Assembly: GCA_020465985.1 (NCBI GenBank)
Contig: JAANYP010006645.1
Location: 1-64,000, forward strand
Reading direction: 5' to 3'
Length of the DNA stretch: 64,000 nucleotides
Source: Centrapalus pauciflorus
Lineage: Eukaryota > Streptophyta > Magnoliopsida > Asterales > Asteraceae
Of the stretch, positions 21,702 to 31,995 are shown one piece after another (positions within the stretch are counted from its first letter, which is position 1; each line of letters opens with the position of its first letter). Both the position numbers and the translations under genes were made by a program. The notes below the pieces were generated by a model. The model was not told where the DNA came from, searched no databases, and was given only the letters and a program-made list of their open reading frames with translations.

Positions 21702-24700
21702 TCATTTTGGAGGTCCTGGAACTCTGGCATGATCGGTCGATTCTCGGAGTCCAAGGATGACGTCAAAGCGTCTGGTCACTTGTCTCATATGTAGCCGTTC
21801 GTTCAGGAGTTCAATGTCGCTGAGTGTGTCCTGAATATCCTTCGGTGAGCATCTTTGTTCTGGATCTGGTTGAGCGTCAAAATCTTGAACTTTCTGAGTA
21901 AGCGCGGCTCGAACCAATCTGAGAGTACCGTCGGAGTAACAGGGAAGATCCTCAAAGCGCGTGAACCTTTTGTAGCCCTTCTTATTGACAAAAATGACAC
22001 CCGGGTCTCCTGTGAATATAACCTTGTAGGCCGGGAGGTGGGCTAGAAGGAAGCTATCTTGATCAGGAGCTCGTAGGCTCACTTTAACCATCGCGCTCTC
22101 TATCGCCATTTGGAAGTCTCTGAGGCACATAATGATCGAGCGGCGGTTCATACTTCGAACAAGGGCACCTAAAGCAGTCATGCGAGACAGACGCCCTTTA
22201 ATACGATTTTTCAATCGGTCGTGTAAGAATTCGACGTCGTCCACACTTATGAAGTCCAGGTCATTCTCGAAGAACTCATCAACCGTGCCATCTTCTCTTT
22301 CTTCTTGAAAGGCGGGATAGTATACTTTTGCCCTTTTGCACATGGTGATGGACATGAGTTTTTTTATCTTCGATTTTGACACTTTTGACCTCCTCTCCCT
22401 GAGCATTAATTGATAGTATTCAGCCTGCTCAGCTTTGGTTACATTTGTCAGTTCCATCAGGAGGCGTCTGCTGAAGGATCCAGGCTTCTTTCTGAATACC
22501 ATCTTAAATCTTTCTTCTAAGAACGGGTTCTGAAACTGCTCAGGAGGAAACTTCTGCAGGAATTCTTTGAGACCCTGAACGGGGGGTTCTTCTATTTCAG
22601 ATTTTTTAGCTTCAAGCAATTTTATGATTGTCCCCCGCCGTTCTTGTCTAAGCTCCTCTTTCTTTTCAGGCGGTATATTTTGTACCTCACCTCTTGAAAA
22701 CTGGCCTACCCAATATAAATCCTCTCTCCTATATTCACCGGGTCCTTCTAGAGTTTCATCAAAGCAATCAACCCTCTTGGTTTCCGAATGACCTGGTTGT
22801 TCAGTATTGTTGGACTGGAGGAGGACTTGGAGATCATGGTGGGCTTTGGACTAGATGGGATGCTTTGAGTGATGGGGGAGCTTGAATGGATGAAAGAATT
22901 TCTTGTTGTGGGGCTGGTGGTGGTGAGTTTAGGAAATCAAAGGAGGAAGATGATGATTTTTTCGGTGATTCGGGCTCAGGCTTAGGAATGATTGAAGGTT
23001 TGTTGTCCTCACTATTGGAGTCTGAGTCAGACACCAACATGATTTCAACTTTTTCATGAATGGGCTTGAACTCTACCATAGCTGTCATTAGATCCAGTGG
23101 AGCTGGACCCTCGAACACAGACTCGTCTTCTAACATCAAGTATTCCTGATCCTCTTGCATCTGTTCCCCTGACCCCTGAATCTCTGTCGATTCTGTCTCT
23201 GCTCCCCCTACAACCAACATGAGGTCCTCAGACTGAGTTTTCTGTCTTTTCTCCCCCTCATGGCGATCAGGGTCGTCCTGATCGTCATGCTTTCTTTTCT
23301 GAGACTCAGCCTGAGGACAGCACTGAAGCTCAATTACGACAGACTCAAGACGGTCCATTCTGGAGTTGAGTTGCTCCTGGACTTGAAGAATGAGGCGAGT
23401 AAGCGCGTGTATCTTGTCTGAAAGGTCGGCAATCTGGATCTGGACTGTATGGGATCCTGGTGGAGTCACAGCTTCAGAAGCGACACCCTTACCCTTTACA
23501 AGTGATAGAAGGGCGGTGTGACGTTCCTCAGCAGCTTCCTTTTGGGCGTCCAGATCAGCCCGGGTAATAACACCGGCAGCACGAAGAGCTGCCGTTAGCA
23601 TCTCCAAGTTAATGGGGAGATGGCCTGAAGTGGATGGCGTTGATGGAGCCACCTCAGGTCTTCCTTCCGTCATTTCTGGCTCCTGTATTGGATGCTCAGA
23701 TCCGGAAGTTTGTGGAGCAGCCACGGAGGCAGCTCTTGGGGATGCCACAGAGGCATCGTGCGTTGTGTGTATGGGAGGGGATGGAATCGTGAATGAAGGA
23801 AGTTCGGTCACGTGGGGAGGAGTGTGACCTCGTTCAACACCGCCGCTCTCCGAATGAGAGGGCGATGGTGTATCTGCAAAATCCCCGTGGAATGAAGTGG
23901 TATCCCTTTGAGGGGATACCAAGTGGATGGTGGGGGTGATTTCGACCATTGGACTGATGGTCTTATGGTGGGTGGTCCAGCTGATGGGGCTGCGGTCACC
24001 CTCAGATTGGATATCTATCCCTCGTACGACAGAGACGGTTCTTTCGGAATCTGCCGCCTCTACCGCGTCACCACCTTCTCCCTCACTTACATGCACAGGC
24101 TCCGGCTCACCTATCCCAACTGATTGTTGTACCTCCGCCTGATCTCCCTCATCCTCACTCATTCTGGCCTCACCTTCGGATTGGCTAGACTCAGTCGGTT
24201 CTGACTGAGCCTCATCCGGATAAAACACTCGAATATAAGCCCTAACCCTTTCCAAATCCCTTGCCTTTAGCATTAGAGACAACGGAATAGTCATTATAGG
24301 CACTGAAGGGGCTCCCTTTGGTAAAGTAAGCTTCTGAATGGCCACTGTAGGGTAGACTTCCGCCTCAGGGCGCTCGTGGATGTCTTCATCGTTATCCATC
24401 GCATATTGGATGATCAGCTGCAAAAATCGTTGGAGAGGTATGTACTTGCGTCCCTTTTTGGTTCCTCCCTCCAAATGTACTCTTTTCAATTCCTCGAAGA
24501 GCAAAGCCGCATAATCAACATGGCGGTCAAAGGCAAAGCCGGTGCACATGGCTAAGACCTGAGCCGAGGCAGAGTCGTGGCCTGAGTGCTTTGCTGTGAA
24601 GCACTTGTTGATGACGTCGAAGAGAATCCGCCAATGAGATTGTAGATTCTTTGTTCGGAAATCGGAGGGTTTGGTGAGAGGGTCGTCGTAACCCAAGATT

Positions 24701-25133
24701 TGGATTTCGGCTAGGGTTTTTAGGATGGAAGGGATGGGATCAAACTGAAGGCGGGATGGCAAATAGGTTTCGGCGGGAAGGTGAAGTATATGGCGTATGG
24801 CAGCGATGGTGATTTTGACTGGGACGCAGTCGATGGTGGTTATGAAGAAGGGTTCGGTGTCGGAACATATTGCAATCTGTTCCAAAATTGTTGCAGGTAT
24901 ATCTGGGGAACAGCGATTGCGGTAGACAGGGCGTAATATATGGGGTGGTGGAGGAGGATGTCGAAGGCGAGGGTTTGTGGTTCTTTGGTGAGAATGGATA
25001 CGTCGAGCTGCAAGTTATGTGGTATAAACTCGACAAACTCGGCCTGGGGAAGGATGGATTGTTCGAGTAGTTGGGCGTTATTTTTGGGAATTGGGGGATG
25101 GGGTATGGTGAGGACAACAGCTGGTTCCATCAT
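21702..25133 (-). pseudogene. S2 extra (so-called env-like) ORF
   Basis: The start ATG at 25133 lies one base after a splice acceptor (TTTGCAG). The N-terminal domain has IYLQQFWN (about 24895), HILHLPAETYLP, LQSHWRILFDVINKCFTAKH and KYIPLQRFLQLII. A one-base frameshift near 24885 separates the first 80 codons from the 683-codon frame 24885-22834. Then come a Ser/Glu-rich variable region, a coiled coil (LSDKIHALTRLIL, LNSRMDRLESVVIEL), a bipartite basic motif (KRKHDD ... HEGEKRQK), an acidic tract and a stop at 22834. After two frame changes, a 305-codon basic C-terminal domain (22619-21702) ends RRFDVILGLRES. It is homologous to S1 and more distantly to S3. No membrane helix is seen. Function unknown. 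Confidence 0.78.
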
Positions 25134-25134
25134 C

Positions 25135-26191
25135 CTGCAAAGGTGCATCAAAGTTAGAACACAAGACTTGATATGATATGACATTGAGATGAAGTCTAGA
25201 TAAGTGTGAAATAGAAACTGTCTGATCTGTTTAAAACATCGGGTCTTTATTAGTAGAATAAAATTCTACTAATAAAGTCCAAAGTCAATCGTTAAGAGAC
25301 CAATGTTAGATCAGACGTTTTCACTCAAACATTAATCCTAACAGTGATCAATGGTGCACCGAAATGAAAATATTTTTGGATTTTATGATTTATAGTGAAA
25401 ATGCAAAAATGAGAAAATTTAAAAAAAAATTACTAAGTGTTGGATTTCGGATGGTCCGAATTCGGATGAACAGTGTCACTGAATTCGGATCCGGCCGAAA
25501 TCCGGATGATGCATGAAATGGGATGGTTGGGGTCCGAATTCGGATGATGTGTGATGATGGTCCAAATTCGGATGAGTACCGAATTGGGTGAAAGTGATGA
25601 TGAGGATTTGGGCCGAATTCGAATGAGGTGGTGATTGTGGTCCGAATTCGGATGCCTGTTCAGATGGAATGCAATGCATGCAATGAAGACAAAGGACCTA
25701 ACTCCGATGGGGACCGAATTCGGATCCCATCCGAGTTCGGATGAACAGTACTTTTGCAAACTTAGACTTAAATGAATTTTTCAAAATTTTGGCATTACTT
25801 GAAGGACCGAATTCGAATCAACATGGACAAAATTCGGATCAACAGTGACCGAATTCGGTTTTTGTATGTCTGAAAAACCTGAAAATTAGTCTAAGGGGGA
25901 CATAGGAATTCGGGGCTTGATCCGAATTCGGACGTCCGAAATGCATGCAGCAGTTAATGAGTTCATGCAAGTGTCAACGTGAACAGTTGAAATTGTGATA
26001 AAAATGCATGAAATTAAAGATCCTAGACTACAAACATATAAGGAACATTTTATCTAACTACAACAAAGTAAAAATAACACATTAAACTACCTAAGAATAG
26101 CAAAAACCGAAAGTAAAAACTAATAAAATTTTGAAAATCAAACAAGAAAAATATGAAGTTTAATACTGAAATAAAGCTAGAAATATGTTAC
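25135..26191 (-). other. Predicted intron before the S2 extra ORF (1057 nt)
   Basis: Donor CAG/GTAACATA at 26191, acceptor CACCTTTGCAG/G at 25135, then ATGATGG. The interior is AT-rich with no ORF and carries the CCGAATTCGG array (25440-25935). S1 and S3 show the same layout at the same place with different sequences, which supports a real intron. No transcript evidence is available here. Confidence 0.55.
25440..25935. repeat. CCGAATTCGGATG palindromic-word array (S2 intron)
   Basis: Roughly fifteen copies or near copies of CCGAATTCGG or AATTCGGATG in 500 bp, several extended to the 12 bp perfect palindrome TCCGAATTCGGA. The same word forms an array in the S2 5' leader (47360-48000). Confidence 0.9.
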
Positions 26192-26380
26192 CTGATGATG
26201 CCGAAGGTGAACGAAGCAAGAAAAACGAAAGAAAATGGTGGTCCAAAAGCTTGGAATCGGTGGTGATGGTGGTTTGGCGGTGGAGTGGTCGACGAAGGGA
26301 GGAGAGAGAAGGAGAAAAAGAAAACTTGAAGAAGAAGGATTGTGGGTTGACTTGTTGACCGAACCCCTTTTTAAAAGCGC
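26192..26380 (-). promoter_or_regulatory. Putative internal promoter and non-coding leader exon of the S2 extra ORF
   Basis: On the minus strand: a GC-rich stretch, a TTTTAAAA TATA-like box (about 26368-26376), then about 150 nt of pyrimidine-rich sequence (TTCTTTTTCTCCTTCTCTCT), as in plant 5' UTRs, ending CATCATCAG before the splice donor. Between the S3 target duplication (26473) and this box I see nothing further. The promoter call is inference. Confidence 0.45.
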
Positions 26381-26477
26381 ATGGGTCGGGTTCGGGTCAG
26401 AGGATCCGCGCCCAAGAGAAAGAATTGGGTCGCTGGATTGCAACACTTAACACACACACACAAACAAATAAAATATT

Positions 26478-27156
26478 TGTAAGGTCTACCTAACACAGAT
26501 CTATCTAGACGCGGAACCGTCAACGAGTGCGGAATCCTCGTTAACGGGTAGACGATAACAACACTCACCAGGAACACGGAGACTATCAGAAGCTACACGA
26601 ACTACACAAGCACGAGCCTACGAACTGATTCTCTCCGAAATGACACTAACACTGATGATAAACTCGAAATCGCTTAATGCTTAATCACTCTCGAATTCTG
26701 CAAAAAGTCTGATAATTAATCGAGTCTATCCCTAATTATAGAGGCTAATTCGAGTCTGTTGTGGGCCAAACTCGAATCCGGCCCAAGGCCAAACTCGAAT
26801 CCGGCCCAAGGCCCATTCGAGTTTGCCCCATCTGACATTCTCGAATCTGCCTAATTGGTCACATTCGAATCTGTCCAAATGACTCATTCGAATCTAGCCA
26901 GATTCGAATCCTAGTCCTTAAACATTTCGAATTTACCTTTTCACATAATTAACTAAGTATTGAAACGTATGTTTTTACATTATGATTGATTTTATCTTTG
27001 ATCTTTTATGTTTGAACGTCTTGTAATATGTTACATTAAGTTCAAACACACAAACAATAATAATTAACAACCATATATAAACATATATATCTAATACTTG
27101 CTAAACCACAATGTTGGATCACTTAGACTGCTATCGTCACACAGGGTGTACCAACA
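26478..27156 (-). repeat. S3 3' LTR (679 bp)
   Basis: TGTTGGTACACCCTGTGTGA (minus, 27156) to GGTAGACCTTACA (26478). It contains TTCGAAT/CTCGAAT words at 26690-26940 and an extra 23 bp copy of a motif beginning AAACTCGAATCCGG (about 26768-26815) that is single in the 5' LTR. Confidence 0.95.
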
Positions 27157-27170
27157 GACTCCCCCTTGAC
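27157..27170 (-). other. S3 polypurine tract
   Basis: Minus strand ATCGTCAAGGGGGAGTC precedes the LTR TGTTGG. The flanking GCTATCGTCAAGGGGGAGTC is shared with S4. Confidence 0.88.
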
Positions 27171-27214
27171 GATAGCTTCTAATAATTCACACATTTGATT
27201 AAGAACTTTGTTCA

Positions 27215-29909
27215 TTATTTATTCAAACTGCTTCCAGCATACAAACCTTTTTCAATACACACTCGAACTACATTCTCATACTTTCTAGCCTCACCATCCA
27301 TATGAGTGTCACTTGAAATCTTATGAGCATGCAAAATTTGAAGGTCATCTCGAGAAAGGTTTACCAGGTGAAGAGGATCATAGATTCTAATAATCACCTT
27401 TTCTTCAAAATCTTCCAACACCGCTTCTCCAGTTTCACTCTCAACATACCACCAATTCAGATTTATCATGACATTCTGTGGCATAGGCTTGAGCGGCACC
27501 TTTCTTAGACATCTTACGAGTTTGTATTGAATCTTCATCCAAGGACGCCCAGTTAGAGGATCAATTCGAGAAGGATCCTCTACTCTTTTTCCTATCCTTG
27601 GATTTAGGCGTTCAAACTTCCTTGATCTTCCCTCTTTCCTTATGATTCTGGCAATTATATCTGCGTAGGGGTCATTGCCGATATTGATCAGTTCTTTCCA
27701 TGCTAACGCCTTGATCTCAATCTTCGGCAGTGAATTGAATACTTTCAGAGTTCGCCTCAGGTACTGGAGCCCATCTTTTCTCTTGATTATGAATAGCTGC
27801 AGTTCTCGATCAAAGAACCAGCTTAATATGCTTCCTGACAGTTTTCCAGTCCCCGGCAGCCTCATCTTCTTTTTCAGCTCTAAATCCTTCTGCTCAGCCC
27901 TGAACCACAACTTTCTTTTCTCTTCATTCGTTAACTCTCTGACAGGCTCTTCTGTTCATGACTCAACATTTAAAGCAGCATTCACCACTTCTATGTTAAC
28001 AACATCATTTCCTTCTATCACATATGTATTAGTGATAGGGTTTTGCTGAACGATGATTTCATCAGCTTCATCGTCTTCGTCAGCACACACCTCATCATCT
28101 GATCTCCAATCAACAATCTCTTCAAGGACAAATTCTCCCTCTTCTAGTTCCTCCATATCCTCTTCAAAGTCAAAACCCAAATCCATCGGGTCGTCATCGA
28201 GATCCATGAGTGCATCAATCATCTCACTTATATCATAATCCGTAGGTTTAGACGAACCGGCCTCTCCTACTTCACCTCCTGCTTGACTTGGCTCCCCCTG
28301 AGATTGAGCATCCTGAGCAGCAGAAAAATCTACTGGCTCATTCTGTCTTTGAGAGCTGGGATCATTGCCCTGGTCATCTTCATTATCATCATCCTCCCTG
28401 CGCACTTCTTGATCTCGGCACGATGTCTCCCCCTGAGCCTGTAAATTTTTCATTAATTGCTCAACTAGGGAGCGCATCGATCTTAACTCAGCTGCTTGAT
28501 CAACTACAAATGTCTTTAACTCTAAGTTCTCTTCCTGAACCTTTTCCACTATCCTTTTTAGATCGGCATTCTCGTTATCAAGATTTGCGTTATGAGTCTT
28601 CTTCTTCAAAATCAGAGTCATCAGACTCTCTTGATGCTCGCCTCCTTGAAGCTTCTTCATTAATCACCACTACTCTAGATCCATAAGTTTCTATCCGAAC
28701 TGTTGGTTCTGTAAATACGGACTCTGGAGCTTCAACCTCTATCTCCTCCATTTCTTCTGACTCAGTGGCAGATGATGACTCATCATTACCAGTCTGCTCT
28801 GGTTCATATTCGTCAACATCCCTAAACACATCTTCTTCTCCCTCTGGAGGCTCAAGCAATTCTCCCACCAACGCTGCAGATATTTCTTCATTGGCATGAG
28901 GACCTGCTTCCCAAATTTCATATAGTGTCTGGCACAACTGATCAGATTCAATTGGGATATTCGAAGGGCCCGCCTCTTGTATCTCTGGCTGTTGACTTGT
29001 AGAAGGCCTGGTTGCCTGAGTTTGACTCGCGGTAGCTCTTTGTCTTCGCCTTTGTTGTTGTGCTCGCGGTTGCTGTGGCTGTCCAGGCTGAACTTCCACT
29101 ACACCTGCCCAGTTGGCAGTATCTAGTGCTTCAAAGTTCCTATCTAGAACTGCTCCAAACAACGGTCGCTCGACCGGAACCGCCAACCTTCCTTTATGCG
29201 AGGAGCAATCCGCAAAAATCCTTTTATCCATCACTGCTACGCTTTGGATCTCATTTAGCTGAGGCAGATTCGGCAAGAAATGCCTGATGAGCATCATTAT
29301 GAATCGAGGATATAAGAGAAATTGTTGATGCTCTGGAGCCGTGATTTGATGAACGAACTCCGAGAAAAACATTTCCGAAAAGCTGAAGGGCCGATTATAT
29401 ACTAAGGCGATCATCCCAGATTGGATCTTCGAGACAATATAGTCAAAACCGGCTTTCTTGGCTGCAAAACAAACCATAAACACATGAGCCAAAAATCTCC
29501 ATTGGCCAATAAGCCCGCTCTTCATGTAAGATGTCTTCGTAACATCCAAGCTGTAACCCATTCTCTGAAAAGCTGCCTGCCTAACACTTAAGGGAAAGTC
29601 AATCGGCCCAGACTCTTCTTCCTGAGATCCTAGCTGCAAAACCTGTCGCAGCATATCGGCAGAAAACACTAGCGGTTGTCCAGCTATTCTAGTTCTCAGC
29701 ACTGTCGGGGTGACAGAGCAATCCACCTGAAGATGATCATTGAACTGGCGAACATAAGGAATAACAATCTGAATGTTATGAGACAAAGCAAAAGCAATCC
29801 TAGATTCTACGAGGAAATCCATCATTTGACGAAAACCCTGCGCCTCAGGGATATGATGGTCGGGGGGAATGACCATATTGTGCTTCGGCACGAAAACTCG
29901 AACAGCCAT
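27215..29909 (-). pseudogene. S3 extra (so-called env-like) ORF
   Basis: The ATG at 29909 is two bases after a TTGTGCAG acceptor. Frame 29909-28590 (439 codons): N-terminal domain with FSADMLRQVLQLG, MKSGLIGQWRFLAHVFMVCF and FLLYPRFIMMLIRHFLP, then a Gln/Arg stretch (QRRRQRA) and an acidic Ser/Glu region. A frameshift near 28595 leads to 28660-27956 with a coiled coil (IVEKVQEENLELKTF, LRSMRSLVEQLMKNL) and acidic repeats. A TGA at about 27956 separates, in the same frame, the C-terminal domain 27955-27215 (KALAWKELINIG, KEGRSRKFERLNPR, LTGRPWMKIQYKLVR). It is about 890 residues in all and diverged from S1 and S2, but with the same plan. No membrane segment is apparent. Its function is not known. 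Confidence 0.75.
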
Positions 29910-29911
29910 AT

Positions 29912-30421
29912 CTGCACAATAGATAAACTATTAGAATTATTAAAAATCAATAAACTTGCTTAAATTCAAATTTGTTTTATTTGAACTTGTTTAAGTACAA
30001 AATCCAACACAAATGAATTTCTACAAGTTTAATTAAATTTAATCTTGAATAATTTAAATAAAATGACAGATTCGAATAGACAGGTTCGAAGACACCCTAT
30101 TTCGAGTTTGATGACAGATTCGAATGTAATGGTCTTCTCGAGTTTACTGACAAACTCGAGAAATTCACGATCAGATTCGAAATGTCGGTCCAACTCTTCA
30201 CCAAAACTCATGATTTTAACCATTTTGAACTTAGAAAAGCACATACATTAGTCCAACTAGGTCCTAATCACTGATATTTGCTTTTAATTTGACCTTTTAC
30301 CATTCCAAACTTGGTAATTTTGAAAAATCTGATTTCGACCATCAAACCTTACAAAATTGGTGATTTTGACTTAAATGGTGTATAAAACTACTCTAATCTT
30401 GTACAAACCAGTTGCTTATAC
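29912..30421 (-). other. Predicted intron before the S3 extra ORF (510 nt)
   Basis: Donor CATCTAG/GTATAAGC at 30421, acceptor TTTATCTATTGTGCAG at 29912, two bases before the ATG at 29909. Non-coding, with TTCGAATCTG-like words inside. Same relative position as the predicted introns of S1 and S2. Confidence 0.55.
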
Positions 30422-30700
30422 CTAGATGTATCAGTAGAATCGAAAACACCAAGCAAGAAACTCGACAAGTTGTCGTTTTTATGGAAATCGGTAGACTCGA
30501 GCCGATATATTCGAAATCGCCTAAATAGATTCGAAGGTATAGATTCGAAAACAGTAATGACTTAATGACTTAACCTATATATACCACCTACCTTCGAATC
30601 TAAGGCCACATTCGAATCTACTGACAGATTCGAGACTACCCAGTTTCGAGTTTAAACTAAACTCGAATTTCCCAAAACACTTAGAAAATTTCGAATATTT
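30060..30700. repeat. TTCGAAT/CTCGAGT-word array around the S3 extra-ORF promoter
   Basis: At least fifteen TTCGAA, ACTCGA or TCGAGT words lie in two clusters (30066-30182 within the intron and 30480-30700 over and upstream of the TATA-like box), with a gap between them. Non-coding. Confidence 0.8.
30422..30583 (-). promoter_or_regulatory. Putative internal promoter and leader exon of the S3 extra ORF
   Basis: The minus strand has a clear TATATATA box (30576-30583) and then about 150 nt of non-coding sequence up to the CATCTAG donor. The distance fits a TSS about 30 nt after the box and a leader exon of about 125 nt. Inference from position and motifs only. Confidence 0.5.
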
Positions 30701-31995
30701 TGAAATAAATTCAACTTTTTCAATTTTTATTGTGCAACATGATAAACTATGCCAAATCTATTACCCTAAGCACAAGATATTTCACGCAGTGTTTATTTCA
30801 CTCAGTAATTTTTGACCTTTTTCCTAAGTAAAAAATAAAATAAAATAAAATAAAATAAACTAAGATAAAATAAAATAAGTAAAAAATAAAATTTTAAATT
30901 TTTAGACTTATTAAAATTTACAACCTAAGCTAAACACTTAACAAAATATTTTTGACGAGTATAGTCAAAGAAAGGTTCAATCAGATAGCGGTGTCAGATA
31001 CTCACTTTCAGTACTTAAACTTCCACACTTAGGAATTTTTGATTCCTTTGATTGTTTGTCGTGACATACCCATTTAGCCGATTGTTGGTATTTACCCCTT
31101 TAAACATGCTACATTTCAGAATATCCCTTGGCATTTTTATTTATCATGAAATTATCTTACGTGACGCAGACATAGACATACTTTTATGATCAAGGCATAC
31201 AGACAAAGATTCTAACTTGTTGGTATTTGCAAACTTTCTTTAAAAGACAAACATTGGACACAGGTATGTATTTTCATAAAACAAAGTGTCTTAGTTTGAC
31301 TTAAGGTTTATTTTTTAAAGCTAGCAAGACAGTGGTGACAGGTCTGTACCGACGTACAACAAAGAGACTTATCTTGCTAACCCGAATCTAAACAGAGGCA
31401 ACAGGTCTGTACTTACGTACAACAGAGTTACATGTTTTCGACTCTCAGTTTTGTATGATTTTTCTATTCTTTCCATTTTAAGATGTATTTGATGTTGCTA
31501 TACATCCCCAGAAAGTTTGCATACCTCATTTAGACTCAAAGTATGTATGTCTTGTACATAAAAATTAAGACCGATTGGTCATACATCTAAGTTAGCGACG
31601 CGTTTGACTTTTTCTTGAATATTTTATTAGCCTTGAGATTCCCTATATGTATAATGCCTACCAACACATCAAACTAAAATAAAGTATAACACTTAGAATT
31701 TAGTTGCATTATGTGTGAAAGTCTAAACACTTAGAGTTTGTAACGACTGTGCTAATTTTCGTCACTTTGAACCTATGCATCTAAGACTTAACTCATTTTC
31801 TGATATTCTCTTTTTTTTTTTTGTATTTTTATGATTTTCTCTCTTTTTTTCTTTTGTTTTTTATAAGAAATAGCAATAAAATAAGATAACCTACTAACTT
31901 ACTAAAAATAGAAACAATCCTAAATTAGCAGACTTACTATAAAAAGAAAGAAATACTACGTCTATAAAAGGAAATAAACTACCACTAAGGTCAAA
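30701..31995 (-). other. S3 spacer between RNase H and the extra ORF, non-coding
   Basis: No ORF. Closely similar to S4 55068-56330. It contains three small hairpins (31267-31421), GTAAGT-type donor-like sites just after pol (about 31890-31940) and A/T-rich runs near 30830-30900. Confidence 0.8.
31267..31421 (-). other. Triplicated small RNA-hairpin module (S3 copy)
   Basis: Minus-strand 5 bp stems with 4 nt loops: TGTAC-GTAA-GTACA (31421-31408), TGTAC-GTCG-GTACA (31358-31345) and TTTAT-GAAA-ATACA (31280-31267, one mismatch here). Each is followed by RACCTGT-like bases. The S4 counterparts are at 55640-55794. Confidence 0.6.

Noticed and set aside
26177..26446. 89-codon minus-strand ORF rich in Ser, Pro and Phe
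   Set aside because: It spans the proposed leader exon and splice donor of the S2 extra ORF. The composition reflects a pyrimidine-rich 5' UTR and there is no protein similarity I recognise.
30060..30700. TTCGAA words as classical heat-shock elements
   Set aside because: Heat-shock elements need GAA and TTC blocks at fixed 2 nt spacing in consecutive 5 bp units. Here the blocks abut and the spacing between words is irregular.
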